Under the pieces are notes generated by a model, which ran no database searches, was not told the DNA's origin, and saw only the letters and a program-made list of their open reading frames with translations. A stretch of DNA of 64,000 nt from Serratia fonticola (GTDB lineage Bacteria; Pseudomonadota; Gammaproteobacteria; Enterobacterales; Enterobacteriaceae), in assembly GCF_001006005.1 (NCBI RefSeq), contig NZ_CP011254.1, positions 2,108,001 through 2,172,000 of the forward strand, read 5' to 3'. Made by a program: the position numbers and the translations under genes. This document shows, one piece after another, positions 55,807 through 64,000 of this stretch (position 1 is its first letter; each line of letters begins with the position of its first letter).

Positions 55807-56880
55807 ATGGCAGGTTTAAAACTACAGGCGGTCACCAAGTCTTACGACGGCAAAACGCCGGTGATCAAGCAGATCGATCTCGACGTGGCTGACGGCGAAT
55901 TTATTGTGATGGTTGGCCCCTCCGGCTGTGGCAAATCGACGCTGCTGCGGATGGTGGCCGGGCTGGAGCGCACCACCAGCGGTGATATCTATATCGATAG
56001 CCAGCGCGTGACCGATCTGGAACCGAAAGATCGCGGCATCGCCATGGTGTTCCAGAACTACGCGCTGTATCCCCATATGAGCGTGTACGACAACATGGCC
56101 TATGGCCTGAAAATCCGTGGCTTTGGCAAACAGCACATCCGCCAGCGGGTAGAAGAGGCCGCGCGTATTCTGGAGTTGGAACCGCTGCTGCAACGCAAAC
56201 CGCGTGAGCTTTCCGGTGGTCAGCGCCAGCGGGTGGCGATGGGGCGCGCGATTGTGCGCGAACCGGCGGTGTTTCTGTTTGATGAACCGCTCTCCAACCT
56301 GGACGCCAAATTGCGTGTCCAGATGCGCCTGGAATTGCAGCAGCTGCATCGCCGCCTGAAAACCACCAGCCTGTATGTTACCCACGATCAGGTTGAAGCG
56401 ATGACGCTAGCGCAGCGGGTGATCGTGATGAATAAAGGCGTGGCGGAGCAGATTGGTACGCCAAGTGAGGTTTATCAACGCCCGGCGACGCTGTTTGTCG
56501 CCAGCTTTATCGGTTCCCCGGCGATGAACTTGTTGCCTGGCACGCTGAGTGCGGACGGCAAGCAACTGCAATTGGCCGGTGGCATGGCGCTGGATCTGCC
56601 AGAACCTCGGCCACAGTGGGGCGGACAGGAGTTGACGTTGGGTATCCGACCGGAGCATATTCAACTGAGTACGCGCGAGCAGGGCGGTATTCCGCTAGAA
56701 CTGCAAACGCTGGAACTGCTCGGTGCCGATAACCTGGCGCATGGCCAATGGGGGAGTTCAGGCGTGATCGTCCGCCTGAGCCATGAAACCCTGCCACCTG
56801 CGGGCAGTACCCTATATTTACAGCTGCCTGCGTCGGCGCTGCACTTTTTTGCTACCCACAGCGGAACACGGATGGATTGA
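55807..56880 (+). CDS. ugpC: sn-Glycerol-3-phosphate ABC ATPase UgpC
   Basis: A 357-residue ATPase of the MalK type. Walker [10 protein letters not shown] (about 37-45), signature [15 protein letters not shown] (about 136-150), Walker [17 protein letters not shown] and switch [13 protein letters not shown] are present. The C-terminal regulatory TOBE-type domain spans about 240-355. It shares one base with the ugpQ start. Confidence 0.96.
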   Translation: MAGLKLQAVTKSYDGKTPVIKQIDLDVADGEFIVMVGPSGCGKSTLLRMVAGLERTTSGDIYIDSQRVTDLEPKDRGIAMVFQNYALYPHMSVYDNMAYGLKIRGFGKQHIRQRVEEAARILELEPLLQRKPRELSGGQRQRVAMGRAIVREPAVFLFDEPLSNLDAKLRVQMRLELQQLHRRLKTTSLYVTHDQVEAMTLAQRVIVMNKGVAEQIGTPSEVYQRPATLFVASFIGSPAMNLLPGTLSADGKQLQLAGGMALDLPEPRPQWGGQELTLGIRPEHIQLSTREQGGIPLELQTLELLGADNLAHGQWGSSGVIVRLSHETLPPAGSTLYLQLPASALHFFATHSGTRMD

Positions 56881-57617
56881 TGACTACAGCCTGGCCTTAT
56901 CCCCATATTGTCGCTCATCGCGGCGGCGGTTCTCTGGCACCGGAAAATACCCTGGCGGCGATTGATGTCGGCGCGCGTCATGGCCACAAGATGATTGAGT
57001 TTGACGCCAAACTGGCGCAGGACGGGCAGATCTTCCTGCTGCATGATGACACGCTCGAACGCACTAGCAACGGTTGGGGTGTGGCGGGTGAACTGCCATG
57101 GGAAAAGCTGGTAGAGCTGGATGCCGGTGACTGGTATAGCTCGGCCTTTAAAGGGGAGCGTTTGCCGCTGCTGTCGGATGTGGCGGAGCGCTGTAAGCAG
57201 CATGGCATGATGGCCAACATTGAAATCAAGCCAACCACCGGCAGCGACGAGGAAACTGGCCGCGTGGTGGCGTTTGCCGCCAGCATGCTGTGGCAGGGGC
57301 AAACCGATCCGCTGCTTTCTTCGTTCTCGGTGGAAGCCCTGGCAGCGGCACAGCAGACCGCCCCAGAACTGCCGCGCGGCCTGTTGCTGGACAAGTGGGA
57401 TGACAATTGGCGTGAGCTGACCGAGCGTCTGGGCTGTGTCTCGCTGCATATTAATCATAAAGAACTGACCGCAGAGCGTGTCGCGGCGCTAAAAGACGCT
57501 GGGCTGCGTATTCTGGTGTATACCGTCAATAAGCCGGAGCGGGCGCGCTTATTGTTGAATTGGGGCGTTGACTGTATTTGCACCGACCGGATAGATTTGA
57601 TCGGCCCGGATTTTTAA
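56880..57617 (+). CDS. ugpQ: Cytoplasmic glycerophosphodiester phosphodiesterase UgpQ
   Basis: A 245-residue GDPD that cleaves glycerophosphodiesters imported by UgpBAEC, releasing G3P and an alcohol in the cytosol. It has no signal peptide, unlike GlpQ. Motifs are [14 protein letters not shown] (about 11-24), [24 protein letters not shown] and NIEIKPT. The ATG overlaps the ugpC stop (TGATG). Confidence 0.95.
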   Translation: MTTAWPYPHIVAHRGGGSLAPENTLAAIDVGARHGHKMIEFDAKLAQDGQIFLLHDDTLERTSNGWGVAGELPWEKLVELDAGDWYSSAFKGERLPLLSDVAERCKQHGMMANIEIKPTTGSDEETGRVVAFAASMLWQGQTDPLLSSFSVEALAAAQQTAPELPRGLLLDKWDDNWRELTERLGCVSLHINHKELTAERVAALKDAGLRILVYTVNKPERARLLLNWGVDCICTDRIDLIGPDF

Positions 57618-57643
57618 ACGGTTAATTTAGTAGATAAAGATGA

Positions 57644-57801
57644 CCCCTCACCCCGACCCTCTCCCACAGGGAGAGGGAGCTAGTCCGGAGTATTTGATGA
57701 GGTTGTGCTGCTTCGGGAAGTGGGGAGTAAGGGTCTTACGCAGAAAAATCAGCGAGCTCGATCGGTCCCCTCTCCCTGTGGGAGAGGGTTAGGGTGAGGG
57801 G
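57644..57801. repeat. REP-like composite repeat after ugpQ
   Basis: Two hairpins in inverted orientation, CCCTCTCCC-ACA-GGGAGAGGG (57657-57677) and CCCTCTCCC-TGT-GGGAGAGGG (57768-57788), framed by CCCCTCACCCC and GGGTTAGGGTGAGGGG. The CGATCGGTCCCC tail is also present beside the IS110. It is the best uninterrupted reference for the IS110 target and probably ends ugp transcription. Confidence 0.8.
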
Positions 57802-57871
57802 CCATTCACTTTGACTAAACCAGAACATAGCGACGTCAGCCCGTTGCCGCCGCGCCATCGGAAGGGATACG

Positions 57872-58828
57872 ATGCCTGCCTTTATTGTTTCGCTGTGGCA
57901 CCAGATAGTGCTGTCTTTGCCGTTATTTGTGCTAATCGTGCTGGGATATGGCCTTATCCGCTGGGGAAAGTGGCCAGCGACCATCACCGATGGCATGACC
58001 CGTTTCGTGTTTTCCCTCGCCTTGCCCGCGATGCTGTTTCGCATGATGTGCGATTTCTCACAGCGTCCTGCGGTGGATGCCCGCCTGCTGATCGCCTTCT
58101 TCGGCAGTTGCCTGATCGTCTTCGTCATCGGCCGCATTGCCGCACGGCGGATCTTCAAGCTGGACGGTGTTTCGGGTTCGGTATTTGCTCTGGGCGGTAT
58201 TTTCTCCAATAACGTCATGCTTGGCCTGCCAATCGCCACGGTGATGCTGGGAGAGGAGGCCATCCCATCGGTGGCTCTGGTGCTGGTATTTAACGGCCTG
58301 ATTCTGTGGACGCTGGTGACCATCTCCATTGAATGGGCACGGAATGGCTCCCCCACGCTGCAAGGCTTTATCAAAACGGCGCGCAGCGTGCTGACCAACC
58401 CGCTGATTATCGGCATCCTGTCTGGCACGTTGTTCAGCCTGACCGGCCTGCCACTGCCGGTGTTTGTCGATCAACCGGTCAGCATGCTGGGCCAGGTGGC
58501 GGCTCCGCTGTCGCTGGTGGTGCTCGGCATGGGGTTGGCGGAATATCGTATCAGCGAAGGCTGGCAACTGAGCAGCGCCATCTGCTTCCTCAAGCTGATC
58601 GTCCAGCCGATGGTGGTCTGGTTGCTGGCTTGGTCAATGGATTTACCCCCGATGGAGACCCGCGTGGTGGTACTGCTGGGGTCAATGGCCGTGGGGGTAA
58701 ACGTCTACCTGATGTCACGCCAATTTAACGTGCTGACTGGCCCGGCGGCCACCAGTCTGGTGATGTCCACCGCGCTGGCGGCGATCACCACCCCGTTAAT
58801 CCTCACCATTATGGGGGTAAGGGTGTAG
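57872..58828 (+). CDS. AEC family transporter
   Basis: A 318-residue inner-membrane carrier of the auxin efflux carrier family, with ten hydrophobic segments in two halves. Characteristic stretches are FVFSLALPAMLFRMM near 47 and TNPLIIGILSGTLFSLTGLPLP near 170. The substrate is unknown; relatives move malonate, malate or other organic acids. It follows the composite repeat and converges on yhhA with a 20-bp overlap. In E. coli this place is empty. Confidence 0.85.
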   Translation: MPAFIVSLWHQIVLSLPLFVLIVLGYGLIRWGKWPATITDGMTRFVFSLALPAMLFRMMCDFSQRPAVDARLLIAFFGSCLIVFVIGRIAARRIFKLDGVSGSVFALGGIFSNNVMLGLPIATVMLGEEAIPSVALVLVFNGLILWTLVTISIEWARNGSPTLQGFIKTARSVLTNPLIIGILSGTLFSLTGLPLPVFVDQPVSMLGQVAAPLSLVVLGMGLAEYRISEGWQLSSAICFLKLIVQPMVVWLLAWSMDLPPMETRVVVLLGSMAVGVNVYLMSRQFNVLTGPAATSLVMSTALAAITTPLILTIMGVRV

Positions 58829-59162
58829 CCGGGAGCGGCGCCTGTGGTATTACCGGAGCAGTCTGGTTAAAGGGATTAACCGGCTGATTGCCGTTTTGCA
58901 GCATCTTGCCAGTGGTCATCTGCGGCTGCATCGGGTTGTTATTGCCGTTATAGGGCAGCATTTTGGGCTGGTTGGCCTTGAGCGGATAACCCTGCTGCTG
59001 GCGCTGCTCCATCTGCTGATTGTCCAGCATGCGCTGTTGCTGTGCCTGCTGGTCGCGTTGATTAAGAAACTGCTGTTGCTGGCTGAGCGTAGTGACGCCG
59101 TTTTCCGCCGTAGCCAGGCAAGGCAGCCACAGCAGGGTGGCCATAATAAGTTGACGTCTCAT
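58809..59162 (-). CDS. yhhA: DUF2756 family exported protein YhhA
   Basis: A 117-residue small exported protein with a signal peptide (MRRQLIMATLLWLPCLATA), a Gln-rich helix (about 25-60, QQQQFLNQRDQQAQQQRML) and a Pro/Asn-rich tail. It matches the DUF2756 (YhhA) family, which lies beside ugpQ in E. coli. The function is unknown. The 3' end overlaps the AEC gene. E. coli ggt, which follows yhhA, is absent here. Confidence 0.82.
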   Translation of the reverse strand: MRRQLIMATLLWLPCLATAENGVTTLSQQQQFLNQRDQQAQQQRMLDNQQMEQRQQQGYPLKANQPKMLPYNGNNNPMQPQMTTGKMLQNGNQPVNPFNQTAPVIPQAPLPATPLPP

Positions 59163-59320
59163 ATTCTACCTCCGGTTCTCTCCGTAGTCTTAAGCCTAAC
59201 GTAGTCAGGCAAAATTGCTCGATAGTTTATTTTATACTCAAATGTAAACCTCCTTTGCGCCACATTGTTGTTCTGCTTCCGCTACAATCGCCCTTTCGGA
59301 TCTTTTAGGGTGAACTTGTC

Positions 59321-60181
59321 GTGCTGCTTCTGGTTATTACCACCATTTTATGGGCATTTTCTTTTAGCCTGATCGGCGAATACCTGGCTGGCAATGTCGA
59401 CAGTTGGTTCTCGGTGCTGATGCGCGTTGGGCTGGCGGCGCTGGTGTTTCTGCCGTTCCTGCGCTGGCGCAATATCAAGCTGAAAGTGATCCTGCTGTAT
59501 ATGCTGGTGGGTGCCTTCCAGCTTGGCATCATGTATCTGATCAGCTTCCGTGCCTTTATCTATCTGACCGTGTCGGAATTCCTGCTGTTTACGGTGCTGA
59601 CGCCGCTGTATATCACGCTGATTTACGATCTGATCAGCGGCCGCCGTCTGCGTTGGGGCTATCTGTTCAGCGCGTTGCTGGCCGTGCTGGGGGCGGCGAT
59701 TATCCGCTACCACCAATTGAGCGATCACTTCTGGTGGGGGTTGCTGCTGGTGCAGGCGGCGAATATCAGCTTCGCCATCGGCATGGTGGGTTACAAACGC
59801 CTGATGGAAGTGCATCCGTTGCCGCAGCATACGGCATTTTCCTGGTTCTATCTGGGCGCGGCGGCGGTAGCGGTGGTCGCCTGGTTCCTGTGGGGTAATC
59901 CGAACCAACTGCCAACCACCAACCTGCAATGGGGTATTTTGGTCTGGCTGGGTGTGGTGGCTTCCGGGCTGGGCTACTTTATGTGGAATTACGGGGCGAC
60001 ACAGGTGGATGCCGGTACGCTGGGCATCATGAACAATATGCATGTGCCCGCGGGCCTGCTGGTTAATTTTGCTGTTTGGCATCAGCAGCCGCACTGGGCC
60101 AGCTTTATTATCGGTGGCTCGGTGATTGTCGCTTCGCTATGGGTCCATCGCCGCTGGGTTGCGCCGAAAGGCACCCATTAA
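59321..60181 (+). CDS. bioP: Biotin transporter BioP (YigM)
   Basis: A 286-residue EamA-type carrier with ten transmembrane segments, matching E. coli YigM/BioP throughout (ITTILWAFSFSLIGEYLAGNVDSWF at the start; NYGATQVDAGTLGIMNNMHVPAGLLVN near 225). In E. coli it is an energy-coupled biotin importer. It normally sits between yigL and metR; here it is the first gene of that linkage again after the inserted block. The E. coli protein has 299 residues; only the tail differs. Confidence 0.92.
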   Translation: MLLLVITTILWAFSFSLIGEYLAGNVDSWFSVLMRVGLAALVFLPFLRWRNIKLKVILLYMLVGAFQLGIMYLISFRAFIYLTVSEFLLFTVLTPLYITLIYDLISGRRLRWGYLFSALLAVLGAAIIRYHQLSDHFWWGLLLVQAANISFAIGMVGYKRLMEVHPLPQHTAFSWFYLGAAAVAVVAWFLWGNPNQLPTTNLQWGILVWLGVVASGLGYFMWNYGATQVDAGTLGIMNNMHVPAGLLVNFAVWHQQPHWASFIIGGSVIVASLWVHRRWVAPKGTH

Positions 60182-60197
60182 CGCAGGATGTCTTATC

Positions 60198-60225
60198 GTA
60201 GGGGGCGCTGCATGCAGCGCCCCTT
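60198..60225. repeat. GC-rich REP-like palindrome, copy 3
   Basis: GTAGG precedes a perfect 22-bp palindrome (60202-60223, centre GCTGCATGCAGC) with GGGGC/GCCCC ends followed by TT. It lies between the convergent bioP and GPW-protein genes and would serve as a terminator for both. It is related to the copies at 20115 and 36002. Confidence 0.7.
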
Positions 60226-60238
60226 GTGAGTTCTACGA

Positions 60239-62821
60239 CTACCTTCTTCCCCCCATGCCCCCATGGAAACGCGGTTCATAGTTACTGCGGTCGAACTGAT
60301 GATGCTGTTCCGGCGCTCTTTGTTGCAACCGTTGCTGTACCTGCTGATGCTGTTGCTGATTAATGCGTGGTTGTGCCTGCTGGGCAGGGGTTCTTTGTTG
60401 TAACCGCTGCTGCACCTGCTGGTGCTGTTCCTGACTCAGGCGCGGTTGCGTTTGTAAGGTTTGCGCCCGCTCGGTCTGCCGTTCATCGCCGCGTTGGCGG
60501 GCCTGCTGGGCGCTGCTGACCTCTGCCGGAGGCTGGCTTTTAACAAATTTGCCGCTGGCGTTCATCTGTTGCCAACTGCCGTTGTTGTATTGATAGATAT
60601 TGCCATCGCGCCCGGCGTAGACGTGATCGGGGCCGTTAACCACGCCACCATGTGTCACCTGGCCGGTTTCCTTGTTGTAATGCACGTAACCTGAGCCTTG
60701 CGCCACGCCATTTTTCCCGGCGGTGGTAAAGCTGCCTACCTTACCCGCCCCCTGCGGCGTGGTGCCACTGATGCTTTGGCTGTGGGTCACGCGCCCGGTC
60801 TTGGTGTTCACGCTGTTGCGCTCTCCCCCAGCGATGCCGTTGCCGGTATTCGGGTTATAAGCCCCGGCCCCGTTGGCTGCCACCGCTCGGCCGGTCTGCG
60901 GATTGAAACGTACGCCGCCTGCACCGGCGTGGGTGATGCCGTTATTGCCGTTGGTATCACGCCAGGCGTAACCGGCTCCGTGACCGCCGGTGGCGTTATT
61001 ATAGAAACTGCCGCGCACGTTGCTGCCGTAATGGCCGTTCCACGGATTGCTCCAGTCGGCGCGCACGCCTTGCGCCACGGTGTTCCCCCAGTGGTTATAG
61101 ACGTTATACACCGACACGCCGCCACCCCAGTAGCCAGGATGATAGGGCGGGTAGTAACCGTACCAGGGGCCCCACCAAGGTTGGCTCCAGGCACTGCCCC
61201 AGATCCAGCCGCTGATAAAGCCAAAGCTCCAGCCGATCGCCGGGTCCCAGGCAAAGCTGCTACCGTAACCGTAGGTGGCCGGGCAGCTGTACCAGACGTT
61301 GCCAACCCAGGCGTTGCAAGGGTATCCGGTGCCATACACCACTACGCCATTGCTGGCCACTGTGCCGTAATAGCCCGGCGTATAACCGACGTATACCTCC
61401 TCGTTGGTGCTGCCGTAGACGCGAACATAGGTCACGTAATGCAAAGGAGAATTGGCTGGAATGGTGTAGATCACCGCCGGGACGTTGGTGGCAACCACCC
61501 ACGGGCCTTGCGGTGCGGTGGCGGCAAACCATACGCCGTTTTTCACTGCGAAGAAGCTCTTACCGTCTACCTTGATCACCGGCACATCGGTGTTCCAGGC
61601 ATATTGCAGCGGCGTACCGTCGATCGATCTGAATTTGGCGCTGCCGCCATCATAACGGACCTGTAGCGCCGCTTTGCTGCGTGACACTTTGGCGGTCTGT
61701 GGTACCGAGTTGGCGATCAGCGCCTCGCGAGCCTCCGGCGTTCCTGGGATCGAGGCCAGTACCGCGCTTTTTGGGCTGTCGGAAGGGATATTGCTAAAGT
61801 CTGCGGGCAGAGCGCTACCGGCAACATACTGCCATGGGCCGTTGGTGGAATCGGCACGGAACCAGCGGCCAGACACCAGCACGTACCAGCTGTTATTTTG
61901 CTGGGCATCGATAAACACGTCTGAAGGCGTATTGACCACGTAAGACAGCTGGGTGCCGTCAATCGGCATAAACTGCGGATCGCCGTCGATCTGGATCAAC
62001 TCTGCGGGCTCAGTGGAGACGGTGATCTCCGCTGGTTTGGTGACCGACGTTTTTTCCTGCGGCCCGGTGGTGACCAGCTTACTTTTCACTGCGGCCTGCA
62101 TAGCCTGGGTCAGCTCTACCGGCACCGTGAGTTTTTGCGCCCAAGGTCCGCCAAGGCCTGGTGCGGTATACCATTGATTGGCAAAGTAGATATACAGCGT
62201 GCCGTCTTTTTTCAGCAGCAATGAGCGGGTATTGATGGCGCGTTCCACACCCGATTGCCCGCTAGCCTGCCAGGCGGGTTGCCCATCAAGTAACACCAGC
62301 GCGGCGGGTTGGAAAGCGAACAGGATTTTTGGCGGAGCGTTGTTTACCTTCACGCCCTGTTGTGGGGCCTGATCCTGAATGGCCAGATCGGACTCCAGTT
62401 GGTCTAGACTGACCAGCAAGGTTTTTGCCGGAAGTTGTCGCAATAGGTCCAGATAATGCTGTTGATTGGCGCTATCTGTCGGGAAGTTCACCTTTTCAAC
62501 TTTGAGATTATCCAGCGTGACCTGCCGCTGTTCCTTGTCGGTGCTAGTGCGGGCGCTGAACCAGGCGACGCCGTAGCTGATTTTGTCCTGTTTTTTACCT
62601 TTGGCATCGGTCAGGGTGCCGGTTTTCACCGCGACCACCATGCGGCCTTTCAGCAGGTTATCTTGCCAACTGTCGAGCTGCGGCTGGTGCAGCTCCATGG
62701 AGGTGCCGGAAAGGGTCACTCTGTGTGGCCAGGGAGCAACCGCTTCGGCCGCCCATAACGCTGTGCTGGCTAACAGCGCCAGGAGAAGGAACCATTGATA
62801 ACAACCACGCAGTGTTCGCAT
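60239..62821 (-). CDS. Large exported protein with three GPW motifs and Gln-rich tail
   Basis: An 860-residue protein with a signal peptide (cleaved near 24). Three copies of W(Y/F)xAxxxxGPW lie at about 217-227, 320-330 and 431-441, at intervals of about 105 residues, each within a similar beta-rich module. An aromatic Gly/Trp/Tyr-rich stretch (510-590) follows, then Gly/Asn-rich repeats (600-770) and a Gln-rich tail with two copies of HQQVQQRLQQR. Relatives are sometimes labelled carbohydrate-binding family V/XII. The function is unknown; a surface or periplasmic binding role is possible. It sits between bioP and metR, where E. coli has nothing. Confidence 0.72.
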   Translation of the reverse strand: MRTLRGCYQWFLLLALLASTALWAAEAVAPWPHRVTLSGTSMELHQPQLDSWQDNLLKGRMVVAVKTGTLTDAKGKKQDKISYGVAWFSARTSTDKEQRQVTLDNLKVEKVNFPTDSANQQHYLDLLRQLPAKTLLVSLDQLESDLAIQDQAPQQGVKVNNAPPKILFAFQPAALVLLDGQPAWQASGQSGVERAINTRSLLLKKDGTLYIYFANQWYTAPGLGGPWAQKLTVPVELTQAMQAAVKSKLVTTGPQEKTSVTKPAEITVSTEPAELIQIDGDPQFMPIDGTQLSYVVNTPSDVFIDAQQNNSWYVLVSGRWFRADSTNGPWQYVAGSALPADFSNIPSDSPKSAVLASIPGTPEAREALIANSVPQTAKVSRSKAALQVRYDGGSAKFRSIDGTPLQYAWNTDVPVIKVDGKSFFAVKNGVWFAATAPQGPWVVATNVPAVIYTIPANSPLHYVTYVRVYGSTNEEVYVGYTPGYYGTVASNGVVVYGTGYPCNAWVGNVWYSCPATYGYGSSFAWDPAIGWSFGFISGWIWGSAWSQPWWGPWYGYYPPYHPGYWGGGVSVYNVYNHWGNTVAQGVRADWSNPWNGHYGSNVRGSFYNNATGGHGAGYAWRDTNGNNGITHAGAGGVRFNPQTGRAVAANGAGAYNPNTGNGIAGGERNSVNTKTGRVTHSQSISGTTPQGAGKVGSFTTAGKNGVAQGSGYVHYNKETGQVTHGGVVNGPDHVYAGRDGNIYQYNNGSWQQMNASGKFVKSQPPAEVSSAQQARQRGDERQTERAQTLQTQPRLSQEQHQQVQQRLQQRTPAQQAQPRINQQQHQQVQQRLQQRAPEQHHQFDRSNYEPRFHGGMGGRR

Positions 62822-62947
62822 AAGCGCCTCGGAAAAGCCGATAATTTCTAGGGGGGAATTGTTCCCGATGAAATTACTGTAACCGCTTTTGCCGAATTTG
62901 CATGGTGCAGAGTGTGTGTAAAATTAGACTCCCCGTCCGCCAATCAG

Positions 62948-63898
62948 TTAACTCAAGGACGTTAAGGATTTGGCCCCTGCAATATTGGCGCTGGGCCTGG
63001 CGGCATCACGCACAAACGGCAGGTGATCGCAGGCGTGCTGACGTGCCGAACGGATAAAGGCTTCGGTGACAGTCTGGCGCTGCTCGCCATCGCGGGTGGC
63101 GGCATATAACCGGCTCCACAGGCCATCCCCAAGCGTCTTGGTGACGACCAGCCCCTGGCGTTCAAAACTCTCCACCACCCAGTGCGGTAACGCGGCGATC
63201 CCCATCCGGGCTGACACCATTTGAATCAATAAAAGCGTGTTATCGACGTTTTTCAGCGCCGGGCTGACGCCTGCCGGTTGCAGGAAATGACGCCAGATAT
63301 CCAGCCGTTGGCGCTGCACCGGGTAGATCATCAGCACTTCATCGCTCAGGTCTGCCGGTTCAATGTGCGGCTTATTGGCCAACGGGTGATCGGGGGCCAG
63401 GATCAGCCGGACTTCAAAGTCGAACATCGGCGAGTAGTGCAGCCCGCTGCGCGGCAGGATGTCTGAGGTCAGCACCAGATCCAGTTCTCCTTGCTGCAAG
63501 GCCGGTTGCGGATCGAACGTCACGCCGGATTTGAAATCCATCACCACCTGCGGGAAATAGGAGCGGAAGTTGTCCAACGCCGGCGTTAGCCACTGAATAC
63601 AGCTGTGGCATTCGATGGCGATGCGCAGCGTGGTTTGATGCGGTTCGTGGCAGGCCTGCAGTGCCTGCTGGATCTGCGGCAATACCTGCTCTGCCAGCTG
63701 TAGCAGGATCTCCCCCTGAGCGGTAAAGCGCAGCGGCTGGCTTTTACGAACAAACAGCTTAAAGCCCAGACGCTGTTCCAGATCGCTGAACTGATGCGAA
63801 AGGGCAGACTGTGTCTGATGAAGCTGTGCGGCAGCGGCGGCCAGGGAGCCGGTATTACGCAGAGCCTGTAGGGTCCGTAAGTGTTTCAGTTCGATCAT
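62948..63898 (-). CDS. metR: LysR-type methionine regulator MetR
   Basis: A 316-residue activator of metE, metH and glyA that uses homocysteine as coregulator. The helix-turn-helix is [28 protein letters not shown] (about 18-45), and the effector domain follows E. coli MetR closely ([52 protein letters not shown]). It is divergent from the gene beyond the right edge, expected to be metE. Confidence 0.96.
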   Translation of the reverse strand: MIELKHLRTLQALRNTGSLAAAAAQLHQTQSALSHQFSDLEQRLGFKLFVRKSQPLRFTAQGEILLQLAEQVLPQIQQALQACHEPHQTTLRIAIECHSCIQWLTPALDNFRSYFPQVVMDFKSGVTFDPQPALQQGELDLVLTSDILPRSGLHYSPMFDFEVRLILAPDHPLANKPHIEPADLSDEVLMIYPVQRQRLDIWRHFLQPAGVSPALKNVDNTLLLIQMVSARMGIAALPHWVVESFERQGLVVTKTLGDGLWSRLYAATRDGEQRQTVTEAFIRSARQHACDHLPFVRDAARPSANIAGAKSLTSLS

Positions 63899-64000
63899 GA
63901 GAGTCCTTCACAGTGACAGTGAAAATATTGCGCTTGTGGATCATACAGTACCTGCGGATTATGGATGTGTAAACATCTGGACGGCTAAATGGGAAATATG
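63899..64000. promoter_or_regulatory. Part of the metR-metE control region
   Basis: The last 102 bp hold no gene. Met-box-like pieces (AACATCT and GGACGGCT, 63973-63987) could be a weak MetJ site and GTGAAAATATTGC a degenerate MetR half, but neither is convincing. The start of the expected metE gene lies outside the window. Confidence 0.4.

Noticed and set aside
60698..61666. Open frame of 322 codons on the plus strand
   Set aside because: It lies entirely antisense to the exported GPW-repeat protein, has biased composition mirrored from that gene's Gly/Asn-rich codons and no ribosome site.
1..64000. Prophage, toxin-antitoxin, restriction-modification or other defence system
   Set aside because: No integrase other than XerC, no phage structural genes, no nuclease-methylase pair and no small paired ORFs of that kind were seen on either strand.

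Overview
The window is chromosomal DNA from an enterobacterium, most likely Serratia or a close relative. Almost every protein resembles its Escherichia coli counterpart along its full length, and the intergenic repeats (an ERIC element, REP-like palindromes, a GGGTTAGGGTGAGGGG repeat) are of enterobacterial type. The genus is inferred from gene content and protein resemblance, not from a database search. I saw no rRNA, tRNA, CRISPR array or prophage.

Layout. (1) 1-5.3 kb: dapF-yigA-xerC-yigB run with overlapping start and stop codons, followed by uvrD behind a LexA box. (2) 5.3-6.5 kb: a complete IS110-family element. (3) 6.6-17.5 kb: a wbuC-like cupin gene, corA with its leader ORF corL, abrB, rarD, yigI, pldA, recQ, rhtC, rhtB, pldB and yigL, in E. 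coli order from corA onward apart from abrB. (4) 17.5-26 kb: an ArsR-rhodanese regulator facing a DUF2938 membrane protein, then glpQ-glpT facing glpABC. (5) 26-45.5 kb: dcrB, a GNAT gene, yhhQ and tusA, a three-gene outer-membrane operon of unknown function, zntA, yhhN, yhhM, an extra gene, yhhL, rsmD, ftsYEX, rpoH, a TPR/DUF3142 gene pair and panM. (6) 45.9-57.6 kb: livKHMGF, an aminotransferase gene and ugpBAECQ. (7) 57.8-64 kb: an AEC transporter, yhhA, bioP (yigM), a large GPW-motif exported protein and metR. In E. coli K-12 yigL is next to yigM-metR; here about 42 kb separates them.

How the genes work together. Two glycerophosphodiester routes are present: periplasmic GlpQ with GlpT and the anaerobic GlpABC dehydrogenase, and the phosphate-starvation UgpBAEC importer with cytosolic UgpQ. 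Branched-chain amino acids enter through LivKHMGF, with an aminotransferase gene just downstream. Envelope functions are frequent: PldA, PldB, FtsEX, FtsY, CorA, ZntA and the unknown outer-membrane operon.

The most striking signal is in the IS110 element. Its 5' noncoding end folds into a 5' hairpin and two guide loops. The target loop carries 10 nt identical to the left flank and 7 nt complementary to the right flank of the actual insertion site, and the donor loop carries sequences matching the element's own ends. The guide of a bridge RNA can therefore be read directly here. The target is a REP-like repeat, and a second copy of that repeat is interrupted by a 204-bp MITE with a 9-bp target duplication.
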